Origin: DAOUAT01 sp964551735
Lineage (GTDB): Bacteria; Chloroflexota; Anaerolineae; CG2-30-64-16
Direction: 5' to 3'
DNA: 64,000 nt
Assembly (NCBI GenBank): GCA_964551735.1
Contig: CAZKEF010000018.1
Span: 46,068 to 110,067, forward strand
The translations under genes were made by a program, and so were the position numbers. This document shows positions 47,373 to 56,102 of this stretch, in pieces; position 1 is the first letter of the stretch; each line of letters begins with the position of its first letter. Below the pieces are notes generated by a model that had not been told where the DNA came from, made no database searches, and saw only the letters and a list, made by a program, of their open reading frames with translations.

Positions 47373-48803
47373 CTCCAGCCCCGCCACCCGCATCCCATCG
47401 CGTAAAATGGCCTGCACCTTGTCCCCGTGCATGGTCTCGCAGTACACACGGATCAACGGCTCGGTGCCGGAGAAGCGGATCAACACCCAGCCGCCATCTT
47501 CCATGATGAACTGGTAGCCGTCAACGGTGCGCTTTTCGGTGACCCGCAGGCCCGCGATGGTTTCCGGCATGGCGACGTCGAGTTTGGCCTGGGCGGCTTG
47601 TTTCATGGCGTTGTCCTTCAGCCGGGTGTCAATGCGGTCGTAGTAGTGCGGCCCGCCCACCAGGTCGAACAGCATCGCCAGCAGCTCGGTCGGCTTCTTG
47701 CCGGTGCGGCACATCATGTCCAGCAGATAGAGGTTGCCCAGGATGCCGTCGCGTTCCGGCACGTGGCCGCGGAACGCATAGCCGCCGCTCTCCTCGCCGC
47801 CCAGCAGTCCCTTGTGCTCCATCATCGCTGGCGCAACGTACTTGAACCCGACGCCGGTGCTGATCACCGGGACGCCGTAGCGCACGCCCAGTTTCTCCAG
47901 CATCGAGGTGGTGCTGAGGGTCTTGATGATAGGGCCGCGCTCGCCACGGATTTCCAGAAAATACACGGCCAGCAGCGCGTAGACGCGCAACTGATCCACG
48001 AACTGGCCATTCTCATCCCCCAGGCCGCAGCGGTCAGCGTCTCCGTCGAGGATGCAGACCGCATCCGCGCCGATCTCCCGCGCTTTCGCCAGCCCCGCGT
48101 TCACATTCGGCGGGATCGGCTCGGGGCGCCGCATCTCAGGGAAGACCGGGTTGCGCTCGGCGTGATACTCCACCACCCTGGTCTTGCCGCCGGCCACGAA
48201 CCGCGAGAGATAGCCCGCGCCGTTGCCCCACATGTTATCCACCAGGATGGTGAAGCCGGCATCCTTGATGCGTTCGACCTCCACCAATGAGCGGATGCGC
48301 GCGTCATAGGCCGGGACCGGGTCGTAATGGCGGATCAGCCTTGTTTTCAGCGCCTCATCGAAATCCACTCGCCGGACGCCAGCTACCGTGTCCGGGATGT
48401 AGGATTCGATGGCCTTCAGCCCGGCCGGGTCAATGGCGCCGCCGTTGGGATCGCGCACCTTGAAGCCGTTATCCCACGGCGGGTTGTGGCTGGCGGTGAT
48501 GTTGATCGCGCCCAACGCGCCCGCGTCGGTTGCGCCGAACGAGATCACCGGCGTCGGCACGCCGCCCCCGCAGAAATGCACTGGGATGCTATTGCCGGCC
48601 AACACCTCAGCCGCCGCGGCCGCGAAGTGCTCTGATAGGAACCGCTTGTCGCCGCCAATGACCGCGCCGCGCGCCAGCTCGGCCGGATAGGTGGCCTTCA
48701 GATAATCTGCGAACCCCTGCGCGCAGCGGCGCACGTTGTCGAAGGTGTAGTCCTCCGCAATGCGCCCGCGCCAGCCGTCGGTGCCGAAGATGATGTCGGA
48801 CAT
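47370..48803 (-). CDS. Phosphoglucomutase/phosphomannomutase family protein
   Basis: 477-residue alpha-D-phosphohexomutase with the usual four domains. Phosphoserine loop TASHNPP (Ser105), metal loop DGDADRCGLGD, sugar-binding loop GGEESGGYAFRGHVPERDG and phosphate-binding loop RFSGTEPLIRVYCE. The GEESGG loop is compatible with glucose or mannose phosphates; mannose-1-phosphate would feed GDP-mannose for gmd/rmd. ATG 48803 begins MSDIIFGTDGWRG, the standard start. The frame runs upstream to 48884 through a word repeat and is rejected there. Confidence 0.92.
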   Translation of the reverse strand: MSDIIFGTDGWRGRIAEDYTFDNVRRCAQGFADYLKATYPAELARGAVIGGDKRFLSEHFAAAAAEVLAGNSIPVHFCGGGVPTPVISFGATDAGALGAINITASHNPPWDNGFKVRDPNGGAIDPAGLKAIESYIPDTVAGVRRVDFDEALKTRLIRHYDPVPAYDARIRSLVEVERIKDAGFTILVDNMWGNGAGYLSRFVAGGKTRVVEYHAERNPVFPEMRRPEPIPPNVNAGLAKAREIGADAVCILDGDADRCGLGDENGQFVDQLRVYALLAVYFLEIRGERGPIIKTLSTTSMLEKLGVRYGVPVISTGVGFKYVAPAMMEHKGLLGGEESGGYAFRGHVPERDGILGNLYLLDMMCRTGKKPTELLAMLFDLVGGPHYYDRIDTRLKDNAMKQAAQAKLDVAMPETIAGLRVTEKRTVDGYQFIMEDGGWVLIRFSGTEPLIRVYCETMHGDKVQAILRDGMRVAGLE

Positions 48804-48810
48804 GTGGTTA

Positions 48811-48836
48811 CTCCGTGTTGCGTACTTCGTATTGCC
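48811..48836. repeat. Word repeat, CGTATTGCG family
   Basis: CTCCGTGTTGCGTACTTCGT words in the 34 bases between the phosphohexomutase start and the upstream gene's stop, displacing a normal ribosome-binding site. Confidence 0.55.
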
Positions 48837-48837
48837 T

Positions 48838-50053
48838 CTAGGGCTGTTTATGAATGGTCTTCTGCAAGCGGCGCAAGCTTTCAAGCGCCAGGCGTCGTTC
48901 GCTTGGGTCCAGCATTAGTCCCAGGCGATCCCACCAGATCGCGTCCACCTCTTTGCTGCGGAGGATTTCTACCAGTTCAGCCAGCCGATTTTCAAGCAGT
49001 GCTGCAAGGCCGGCTCCCCCTACCTGGTTCCAGAAACGTCTCCCATCTACCTGGTTGAAGTGCTGCACGAGTAGCGCAACCACATCAACCACATCGTTGT
49101 CGCGCAATGCCATGAGCTTGGTGATGAGCAGCCCTTCCAACGAGAAGACAGGCAGAGGCATCTCCGAATCAGGCAAGAAACGCTGTGCGCCCGGCTCGAT
49201 ATTCAATGGGTAACGGCTATCTGACTGCACATCTACCACGTCGCCCACAGCGATATGGATTTCGACCGATTCCTCACGCTCACGTGCCGTCTTCCACAAC
49301 TCATCTCCCTGCAGGTTGGATGATTGTTCCAGCGCGCGCCCCCAGATCAAAGACAACTTTGCCGATGACATGCTGCGGCAGGCGCAACCACACACCCCAA
49401 CGCTTAGTTAGCGAAGGGTAGGTTGCCTGAACCGTGCGACTTCGTTTGGCCGGATAATCCTGATTACGTGATGGCTCTGCCTCAGCTAACAGATGAAGCT
49501 GTGCGACAAACCATGTTGGCGCAAGATCAGTGCCCAGTTCTATGCTGATGGCCTCGATCAATGCACCGAGGTGGCGCGCCAGGCCGCGTTGCCCTGCCTG
49601 GGTCAATAACGTTCGCCAATCCAACACTGTGTGCCTGGCAATCAAAATTGCTGCCGCCTCGGCTGGGCTGGTTTCGCCGCGCGCACGCGCCACCAGGTCA
49701 AGGCATAAGTCCTCGGGCGCAACAAAAGCCAGCCCATCAATCATTTGACGTCGCAAGTAGCGTCCAGATTCCAGAGTTGGTTCCAGGACGAGCAGCTTCT
49801 GCGCCATGCGTGCCTGCGCCGTGGAAGGTAAGGTTTCAATGACCACGCACGCATCATCGGCCAACTGTAGCCACTCGGCTATATCTACCATGTGAACTTG
49901 AATAGATGCAAGATTCTCCAGCGGGGTCAACCAGCGATGATACTGGAAGGCCGCCTGAGCACCGGTAATCAGATAAGGCTTGTCAAGTTTGACTAAGCGT
50001 TCGATCAGCCAGGATAGACGTTGGCCGGGTGCGTGCATGTATGCTACGCTCAT
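48838..50053 (-). pseudogene. Uncharacterised gene, probably one reading frame broken by a frameshift
   Basis: Two overlapping frames: 50053-49301 (250 residues from MSVAYMHAPGQRLSWLIERL) and 49395-48838 (185 residues ending RRLQKTIHKQP). Removing one G from the run at 49339-49343 (five C on the plus strand) joins VVFDLG to RALEQSSNLQGDEL and gives one product of about 404 residues. No family is firmly recognised; VFSLEGLLITKLMALRDNDVVDVVALL resembles the C-terminal part of nucleotidyltransferase-type proteins, and the N-terminal half might be an AbiEi-like regulator. ATG 50053 has AGGAG upstream. It could be a true mutation, a sequencing error or programmed frameshifting. Confidence 0.5.
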
Positions 50054-50110
50054 GAGGTTCTCCTGTGTTCCTTCGTCACGCGCCACATTATCACGCAAGA
50101 CTTTGTCACA

Positions 50111-51097
50111 TTACCCGACCTGCGGTGTATGATTCCCCTGCTGCTGCAACGCTGCCATGTCGGCGTCCACCATGATGCGCACCAGCTCCTGGAAGGTGAC
50201 GCTCGGCTCCCAATGCAGCACGCGGCCGGCTTTGCTGGGATCGCCGACGAGTAGATCGACCTCGGCCGGGCGGTAGAACTTCGGATCAACCGCCACGTAT
50301 TTCTCCCAATCCAGCCCTACGTGATCGAACGCGACCTGGCAGAACTCGCGCACCGAGTGGGTTTCGCCGGTGGCGACCACGTAGTCATCTGGCCGCTCGT
50401 GTTGCAGCATCAGCCACATGGCGCGCACATAATCGGGCGCGTAGCCCCAGTCGCGCCGCGCGTCCAGGTTGCCCAGGCGCAGCTCGTCCTGCAGCCCCAG
50501 CTTGATGCGTGCCACCGCGTGGGTGATCTTGCGGGTGACGAACTCAAGTCCCCTACGAGGTGACTCGTGATTGAAAAGTATGCCTGAGCAGGCGAACAGG
50601 TTGTAGCTTTCACGATAGTTCACCGTGATCCAGTGGCCGTAGACCTTGGCTGCGCCGTAAGGGCTGCGGGGGTAGAACGGCGTTGTCTCGCGCTGCGGCA
50701 CCTCTTGCACTTTGCCGAACATCTCGCTAGAGCTGGCCTGGTAGAAACGGGTCGAGCGATCCACGATACGGATCGCGTCCAGGATGCGGGTGACGCCCAG
50801 CGCGGTGAACTCGCCGGTGAGCACGGGTTGCGTGAAGCTAGTGGGCACAAAGCTTTGCGCAGCCAGGTTATAAACCTCGTGGGGCCGATGCTCCTGCAGC
50901 AGGTGGATCAGGCTGACCTGATCTAGTAGGTCGCCCTGGACGATCGTCACCCGATCCTGGAAATGGCGCAGACGGTCGAAATTGACGGTGCTGGTGCGGC
51001 GCACCATGCCGATCACTTCGTAACCTTGCCCCAACAGGAATTCGGCCAGGTATGATCCGTCTTGCCCGGTGATACCGGTAATCAAGGCTTTTAGCAT
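50111..51097 (-). CDS. gmd: GDP-mannose 4,6-dehydratase
   Basis: 328-residue extended SDR converting GDP-D-mannose to GDP-4-keto-6-deoxy-D-mannose. TGITGQDGSYLAEFLL is the characteristic NAD(P) motif; RRTSTVNFDRLRH, EVYNLAAQSFVPTSF, SSSEMFGKVQEVPQRETTPFYPRSPYGAAKVYGHW (catalytic Ser/Tyr/Lys and Glu) and FNHESPRRGLEFVTRKI identify Gmd unambiguously. ATG 51097. The next gene upstream encodes a reductase expected to finish GDP-D-rhamnose, so the pair supplies an activated deoxysugar to the glycosyltransferase cluster. Confidence 0.96.
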   Translation of the reverse strand: MLKALITGITGQDGSYLAEFLLGQGYEVIGMVRRTSTVNFDRLRHFQDRVTIVQGDLLDQVSLIHLLQEHRPHEVYNLAAQSFVPTSFTQPVLTGEFTALGVTRILDAIRIVDRSTRFYQASSSEMFGKVQEVPQRETTPFYPRSPYGAAKVYGHWITVNYRESYNLFACSGILFNHESPRRGLEFVTRKITHAVARIKLGLQDELRLGNLDARRDWGYAPDYVRAMWLMLQHERPDDYVVATGETHSVREFCQVAFDHVGLDWEKYVAVDPKFYRPAEVDLLVGDPSKAGRVLHWEPSVTFQELVRIMVDADMAALQQQGNHTPQVG

Positions 51098-51185
51098 GGG
51101 TTGTTCTCTCTTCTGTCACTCACTGGACGATCTTTTGGGATCGAGGCTCACTTCCACCTGCGCTGCACTTCAGTGCAAGTACAGG

Positions 51186-51241
51186 TGTCAGCCGGTCTTT
51201 CTGATTGGAGCACGCAATCGGTTAGCCTCGATTCCGAACCC
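51186..51241. repeat. REP-like palindromic element, copy 3, intergenic
   Basis: TCAGCCGGTCTTTC, GGAGCACGCAATCGGTTAG, then CCTCGATTCCGAACC aligns with copies 1 and 2 across the whole element. It lies in the gmd-rmd gap (51098-51252). A separate small hairpin CACCTG...CAGGTG is at 51153-51187. Confidence 0.65.
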
Positions 51242-51252
51242 GTTTTTAGCGA

Positions 51253-52257
51253 TCATTTCTTCGGCGCGGTGATCCGCATCTCCAGCGGCGTGGGATCACT
51301 CGCCCCTGTGCGCACCTGCTCCCGCCAGTAGTCGAGCACGTCCGCCATGCTTTGCTCGAACGGGATGGTCGGCGCCCAGCCGGTGTGCGCCTGAAATTTG
51401 CGGATGTCGGCCATCACGGCCGGCACTTCCACCGGCCGCAGCCGGGCCGGGTCTTGCACCACCGCCACATCTTTACCCGAGAGCCGGATCAAAGCATCCA
51501 GCAACTCCTGGGCCGTATGCGAGCGGCCGGAGCCGATGTTGTACACCTCGCCCGGCTCGCCTCGGGTCAACGCCAGGTGATAGGCGCTGGCAACATCGCG
51601 CACGTCGCTGAAATCGCGGCCCGCGCTGAGATCGCCTACCGCCACCTGAGGCGGCCGGAGCCCGGCCTCGATCTCAGCGATCTGTTTGGCGAAATCGGCA
51701 GCCACGAACCCTTCGCGCTGCCGCGGGCCGATGTGGTTGAACGAGCGCACGCGCACCGTCGCCACCCCGTAGCTCAGGTGATATTGCAGGCCTAGGTAGT
51801 CCTGCGCCACCTTGCTGACCCCGTAGGGCGTGACCGGCCGGAGCGGTGTATCCTCGTCCACCGGCAGGTCTTCTGGAGTGATCTTGCCGTATTCCTCCGC
51901 GGAGCCGACGATCAGCACCCGACTGGATAACCCGGCCTGCACCACCGCTTCCAGAATGTTGAGCTGCGCCCGGATGTTGTTTTCCAGCGTGAACCAGGGG
52001 TCGATGCGCGAAAGGCCCGAAATGGGTTGGGCCGCCAGGTGAAACACATGATCGGGCCGCGTCTCATCCACGATGAAGCGCACCACCTCCAGGCGTGACA
52101 GCTCGGCCGGATAGATGCTGATGCGATCGCGCAGGTGGGCAATGTTGTCCAGTCGGCCGTAAACCGTGCCGGCGATCTGCCAGTCGGTGTTAGCCAATAA
52201 ATACTCGGCCAGGTGGCTGCCGACGAAACCTGAGATGCCGGTGATGAGTGCGCGCAA
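51253..52257 (-). CDS. rmd: GDP-4-keto-6-deoxy-D-mannose reductase
   Basis: 334-residue extended SDR. TGISGFVGSHLAEYLL, VFHLAAQPISGLSRIDPWFTLENNI, VGSAEEYG, PVTPYGVSKVAQDYLG (catalytic Tyr/Lys) and VRSFNHIGPRQREGFVAADF match Rmd, which reduces the Gmd product to GDP-D-rhamnose; 6-deoxy-talose-forming reductases are a close alternative. TTG at 52257 is chosen: it follows GAGGA by 6 bases and starts LRALITGISG. The frame upstream runs through a word repeat and the promoter, so the longer version is rejected. Confidence 0.88.
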   Translation of the reverse strand: MRALITGISGFVGSHLAEYLLANTDWQIAGTVYGRLDNIAHLRDRISIYPAELSRLEVVRFIVDETRPDHVFHLAAQPISGLSRIDPWFTLENNIRAQLNILEAVVQAGLSSRVLIVGSAEEYGKITPEDLPVDEDTPLRPVTPYGVSKVAQDYLGLQYHLSYGVATVRVRSFNHIGPRQREGFVAADFAKQIAEIEAGLRPPQVAVGDLSAGRDFSDVRDVASAYHLALTRGEPGEVYNIGSGRSHTAQELLDALIRLSGKDVAVVQDPARLRPVEVPAVMADIRKFQAHTGWAPTIPFEQSMADVLDYWREQVRTGASDPTPLEMRITAPKK

Positions 52258-52260
52258 GCG

Positions 52261-52292
52261 TGTCCTCGTGTTGCGTATTGCGTGTTGCGTGA
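52261..52292. repeat. Word repeat, CGTATTGCGTGTTGCG family, in rmd leader
   Basis: Copies of CGTGTTGCGTATTGCG lie between the rmd promoter and its ribosome-binding site. The complementary words at 52404-52440 lie on the other side of the terminator and run into the metK stop. Confidence 0.65.
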
Positions 52293-52294
52293 AG

Positions 52295-52323
52295 ATTATA
52301 CCGCAGGAGCATGTGTAGGGCAA
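52295..52323 (-). promoter_or_regulatory. Promoter of rmd
   Basis: Minus strand TTGCCC, 17-base spacer, TATAAT, about 37 bases upstream of the TTG start. Confidence 0.6.
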
Positions 52324-52357
52324 AGCGGGTAGGTTGTGTGCTTTGTGTTTCGCAGCG

Positions 52358-52395
52358 AAAAAAGGGAGAAGCGCGCACCGAGCCGCGCCTCTCCC
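52358..52395 (-). terminator. Rho-independent terminator after metK
   Basis: Minus strand GGGAGAGGCGCG, loop, CGCGCTTCTCCC, then TTTTTT. The 12-bp GC-rich stem has a single G-T pair. It ends the metK transcript and isolates it from rmd. Confidence 0.9.
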
Positions 52396-52403
52396 TCACT
52401 CAG

Positions 52404-52440
52404 ATTCTACGCCGTACGCACCACGCAATACGTTCTACGC
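52404..52440. repeat. Word repeat, ACGCAATACGTTC family
   Basis: TACGCCGTACGCACCACGCA and following words run into the metK stop codon; complementary to the words at 52261-52290. Confidence 0.55.
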
Positions 52441-53649
52441 CAACCCCGCCGCCTTCTTCAACGCCGCGACCTTATCCAGCCGCTCCCACGGCGCATCAAT
52501 GTCGTTGCGGCCAAAGTGTCCATAGGCCGCGGTCGCCCGGTAGATCGGCCGGCGCAGGTTCAGGTTCTGGATCATGGCAGCCGGCCGCAGGTCGAAGTGG
52601 GTCCTGATCAACTCAACGATCCGTTCATCGCTGATCTTGCCGGTGCCGAATGTTTCGACTGCAATGCTTAGCGGCCGCGCGACGCCGATCGCGTAGCTCA
52701 CCTGGATCTCCAGCCGGTCGGCCACGCCCGCAGCGACCAGGTTCTTCGCCACGTAGCGCATCATGTACGCGGCCGAGCGATCTACCTTCGTCGGGTCCTT
52801 GCCGGAGAACGCGCCGCCGCCGTGCCGCGCCACGCCGCCGTAGGTGTCCACGATGATCTTGCGGCCGGTCAGGCCCGAGTCGCCCATGGGCCCGCCGACC
52901 ACGAAGCGGCCGGTGGGGTTGATGAAGATCTTAGTGTCCTTGTCTAGGTAGCCATTGGGCACCACGTACTTGATGACCCGCTCGTACAGGTCGGCCTCGA
53001 TCTTGCTGTGCTCGACATCGGGGCTGTGTTGGGTTGAGATGACGATGGTGTCCACGCGAACGGGTTTGCCGTGGTGGTACTCCACCGTTACCTGGCTCTT
53101 GCCGTCGGGCCGCAGGTAGGGCAGTGTGCCATCCTTGCGGACGTGGGCCAGCCGCTTGCACAGCTTGTGCGCCAGATCAATGGAGAGCGGCATGTAGCTC
53201 TCGGTCTCGTTGCACGCGAAACCGATCATCATGCCCTGGTCGCCCGCGCCGATGGCCTCGATCTGGTCGTCGGTCATCTCGCCGGTCTTGGCTTCCAGCG
53301 CCTTGTCTACGCCCAACGCGATATCGGGGCTCTGCTCCTTGATGCTGACGATCACGCCGCAGGTGTCCGCGTCGAAGCCGTACTTGGCGCGGGTGTAGCC
53401 GATGTCGCGCACCACGTCGCGCACCAGGCTACCGATGTCCACGTAAGTGCTCGTGGTGATCTCGCCCAACACCGCCACCAAGCCGGTGGTGGTCGCGACT
53501 TCACACGCGACACGCGCATCGGGATCGTCCGCGATGATCGCGTCCAACACGGCATCGGAGATTTGGTCGCAGATCTTGTCCGGATGCCCTTCAGTAACGG
53601 ATTCCGAAGTGAAGTAGAACTTCGGGGAAGAGGCGAAAGTGGTTGTCAT
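52435..53649 (-). CDS. metK: S-adenosylmethionine synthetase
   Basis: 404-residue enzyme making SAM from methionine and ATP. TSESVTEGHPDKICDQISDAVLDA (catalytic His), GEITTS, GAGDQGMMIGFACNETESYMPL, GPMGDSGLTGRKIIVDTYGG and GGGAFSGKDPTKVDRSAAYM are all present. ATG 53649 has GAGGAG 5 bases upstream. It is last in the codirectional set adenosine kinase, ahcY, metK and is followed by a strong terminator. No SAM riboswitch is visible before this gene; instead a word-repeat hairpin fills the gap to ahcY. Confidence 0.97.
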   Translation of the reverse strand: MTTTFASSPKFYFTSESVTEGHPDKICDQISDAVLDAIIADDPDARVACEVATTTGLVAVLGEITTSTYVDIGSLVRDVVRDIGYTRAKYGFDADTCGVIVSIKEQSPDIALGVDKALEAKTGEMTDDQIEAIGAGDQGMMIGFACNETESYMPLSIDLAHKLCKRLAHVRKDGTLPYLRPDGKSQVTVEYHHGKPVRVDTIVISTQHSPDVEHSKIEADLYERVIKYVVPNGYLDKDTKIFINPTGRFVVGGPMGDSGLTGRKIIVDTYGGVARHGGGAFSGKDPTKVDRSAAYMMRYVAKNLVAAGVADRLEIQVSYAIGVARPLSIAVETFGTGKISDERIVELIRTHFDLRPAAMIQNLNLRRPIYRATAAYGHFGRNDIDAPWERLDKVAALKKAAGLA

Positions 53650-53686
53650 GGTAACTCCTCTGTACAAATGTTAGTTGGTTGGTTGA

Positions 53687-53774
53687 AGGGTAGACAGGGA
53701 GACAAGGAAACAAGTAGACAAGGTTTCCGATGTGGCGACCTTGTTTCCCTGTCTACTTGTTTCCTTCTCTACTC
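53687..53774. repeat. Word-repeat hairpin, GACAAGGAAACAAGTAG family
   Basis: Left arm 53690-53727 (GTAGACAGGGAGACAAGG words) and right arm 53738-53774 (complementary CCTTGTTTCCCTGTCTAC words) fill the ahcY-metK gap. Confidence 0.8.
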
Positions 53775-55035
53775 ACGTCCCCATCCGCCACTCGTTCAGG
53801 TACGCTTCCTGCTCCGGGGTCAGGACGTCAATACGGACACCCATCGCGGCGAGCTTGAGGAGGGCGATGTTCTTGTCAATCTCTTCCGGCACGCTGTAAA
53901 CGGTGCGCTTCAGGCTGGCGTGGTTCTTCACCATGTACTCGGCGGCCAGCGCCTGGTTGGCGAAGCTCATGTCCATCACCGCGCTGGGATGCCCCTCGGC
54001 CGCGGCCAGGTTGACCAGGCGGCCTTCGCCGGCCAGGTAGATGCGCCGGCCGTCGGCCAGGATGTACTCGTCCAGGAACTCGCGCACGCGGCGCACTTCC
54101 ACGGCCATCTTCTCCAGCTCGGGGATGTTGATCTCGACGTTGAAGTGGCCGGAGTTCGCCATGATCGCGCCGGACTTCATGGCCTCGAAGTGGTGCTTGT
54201 CCAGCACGTTGATATCGCCGGTGGAGGTGATGAAAATGTCGCCCTGCGGCGCGGCGGCGGCCATCGGCATCACCCGGAAGCCGTCCATGACGGCCTCGAG
54301 GGCCTTCATCGGGTCAATCTCGGTGACGATCACGTTGCCGCCCAGGCCCTGCGCCCGGCTGGCGATGCCGCGAGAGCACCAGCCGTAGCCGGCGACCACG
54401 ACCGTCTTGCCCGCGATCAGCACGTTGGTGGCGCGGATCACGCCGTCGAGCGTGCTCTGGCCGGTGCCGTAGCGGTTATCGAACAGGTGTTTGGTCAGCG
54501 CGTCGTTGACCGCGATCACGGGGAACATCAGCTCGCCGTCGTGGGCCATCGCGCGCAGGCGGATGACGCCGGTTGTAGTCTCCTCGGTGCCGCCGATGAT
54601 GCCGTCCAGCAGCTCGCGGCGCTCTTTATGCAGCGTGCTGACCAGGTCGGCGCCGTCGTCCATGGTGATATGCGGCTTGAAGTCCAGCGCGGCCTTGATG
54701 TGCTGGTAGTAGGTGGCGTTGTCCTCGCCCTTGATGGCATAGACCGGCATCTCGTAGTGCGCGACCAGCGTCGCGGCGATGTCGTCCTGCGTCGAGAGCG
54801 GGTTGGACGCGGTCAGCACCACGTCCGCGCCGCCGGCCTGCAGCACGCGCATCAGGTTCGCGGTCTCTGCGGTCACGTGCAGGCAGGCCGACATGCGGAT
54901 GCCCTTCAACGGCTGCTCCTTGGCGAAGCGCGCCTCGATCAGATCCAGCACCGGCATCTCACGCGCGGCCCACTGCATGCGGAACCGGCCTTTTTCGGCC
55001 AGGCGGATGTCTTTGATATCGTAGTTGTTGCTCAC
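53773..55035 (-). CDS. ahcY: Adenosylhomocysteinase
   Basis: 420-residue SAH hydrolase splitting S-adenosylhomocysteine to adenosine and homocysteine. MSACLHVTAETANLMRVL, TMDDGADLVSTLH, EETTTGVIRL, NRYGTGQS and the NAD-binding GYGWCSRGIASRAQGLG are visible. The GYGWC form and the short length match the archaeal/Thermotoga-type branch rather than the eukaryote-like one. MDMSFANQALAAEYM is near the C-terminus, as is YLNEWRMGT. It sits between adenosine kinase and metK. Confidence 0.96.
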   Translation of the reverse strand: MSNNYDIKDIRLAEKGRFRMQWAAREMPVLDLIEARFAKEQPLKGIRMSACLHVTAETANLMRVLQAGGADVVLTASNPLSTQDDIAATLVAHYEMPVYAIKGEDNATYYQHIKAALDFKPHITMDDGADLVSTLHKERRELLDGIIGGTEETTTGVIRLRAMAHDGELMFPVIAVNDALTKHLFDNRYGTGQSTLDGVIRATNVLIAGKTVVVAGYGWCSRGIASRAQGLGGNVIVTEIDPMKALEAVMDGFRVMPMAAAAPQGDIFITSTGDINVLDKHHFEAMKSGAIMANSGHFNVEINIPELEKMAVEVRRVREFLDEYILADGRRIYLAGEGRLVNLAAAEGHPSAVMDMSFANQALAAEYMVKNHASLKRTVYSVPEEIDKNIALLKLAAMGVRIDVLTPEQEAYLNEWRMGT

Positions 55036-55060
55036 TCGGTTGTTGCTCCTTGAATGCTAT

Positions 55061-55150
55061 TTCGTATTGCGTACTGCGTATTGCGTATTCCGTCTGCGAG
55101 GATGCCGCGAGCTACAGATTACGCAGTACGCAGTACGGACTATGCAGTGC
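55061..55150. repeat. Word-repeat hairpin, CGTATTGCGTACTGCG family
   Basis: Left arm 55061-55092 (CGTATTGCGTACTGCGTATT words) and right arm 55116-55150 (complementary ACGCAGTACGCAGTACGGAC words) fill the gap between adenosine kinase and ahcY; the right arm reaches into the kinase stop. Confidence 0.8.
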
Positions 55151-56102
55151 GCAGCAGGTCTTCCAACTCCGGGGCATCCCCGAAGTTCTCGCGATAACGT
55201 GTCACGAATTCTGGTAGAGTATAGCGGTGGTTCATTGTGCCTGCCTGCTCCAGGCAGTAGGCCGCAGCCAGGCTGCCCATGCGGCCGGCGACCTCCCATG
55301 GGTAGCCGCGCACCAGGCCGGTAAGCAGGCCCCCACGGAACGCGTCGCCGACGCCGGTGGGGTCCACGATGGCCGCGGCCCGGGCCACGGGCACGTCCAC
55401 GCGGCGTTCTTTCGAGATGAAGCTGGCGCCGTCGGCCCCGCGCGTGACCACCAGCAGCGCCACCTCGTCCAGGATGCCCGCCTCGTCCAGGCCGGTTTTC
55501 TGCTTCAGCACCTCAAGCTCGTAGTCGTTGACCGTCATGGCATACGCGCCTCGCAGGCCGGCCATGATCTGCTCGCCACTGAAGCGCGCGAGCTGCTGGC
55601 TAGGGTCGAAGATGAACTTGATGCCCAGCTCGCGGCATTCGGCGCAGTTGCGCAGCATCCCTTCGGGATCGTGCGGCGAGATGATGGTGTAGTCAATCTC
55701 GTTCACGTCCAGGCCCCGATAGGTCAGTTCCCGGCCGTGGCTCATCGCGCCTGAGTGGAAGCCGGCGATCTGGTTCTGCGCGGTGTCGGTGATCACGGTG
55801 AAGGTGGCGGTGAACTCGCCGGGATACGCGACCACCAGCGACGTGTTCACCCCATGCGCTTCCAGCCAGCCTCGGAACTCCTCGAAGTCCTGGCCGACTG
55901 TGCCCATCAGCCGCGGCCGCTCGCCCAGCAGCGCCATCGTATACGCGATGTTCGGCCCGATCCCCCCGCGGCTCATCTGCTTCTCTTCGACGAGGAAGCT
56001 GACGCTGATCTTGCCGGTCTCCGGGAGAATGTGCTCCAGGAAGCGGCCGGGGTATTTCATGATGTAGTCGGTTGCGATGGAACCAGTGACAATGACGGAC
56101 AT
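55140..56102 (-). CDS. PfkB-family kinase, probable adenosine kinase
   Basis: 320-residue ribokinase-fold kinase. N-terminal signature GGIGPNIAYTMALLG, anion-hole/catalytic motif DPTGVGDAFRGGLL (Asp base; Val replaces the usual Ala of GAGD) and the lid strand FTATFTVITDTAQNQI are present. Position directly upstream of ahcY and metK argues that it phosphorylates the adenosine released by AhcY. A sugar kinase remains possible. ATG 56102 has GAGG 4 bases upstream; it overlaps the YdcF gene by 46 bases. Confidence 0.8.
   Translation of the reverse strand: MSVIVTGSIATDYIMKYPGRFLEHILPETGKISVSFLVEEKQMSRGGIGPNIAYTMALLGERPRLMGTVGQDFEEFRGWLEAHGVNTSLVVAYPGEFTATFTVITDTAQNQIAGFHSGAMSHGRELTYRGLDVNEIDYTIISPHDPEGMLRNCAECRELGIKFIFDPSQQLARFSGEQIMAGLRGAYAMTVNDYELEVLKQKTGLDEAGILDEVALLVVTRGADGASFISKERRVDVPVARAAAIVDPTGVGDAFRGGLLTGLVRGYPWEVAGRMGSLAAAYCLEQAGTMNHRYTLPEFVTRYRENFGDAPELEDLLRTA

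Noticed and set aside
48838..50053. AbiE-type toxin-antitoxin pair
   Set aside because: The two frames join into one product at a homopolymer, and the nucleotidyltransferase N-terminal signature is missing; similarity is too weak to name.
53650..53772. Second SAM riboswitch upstream of metK
   Set aside because: The gap is a word-repeat hairpin and lacks the GGCAACC and GGTGCCAATTCC core elements.
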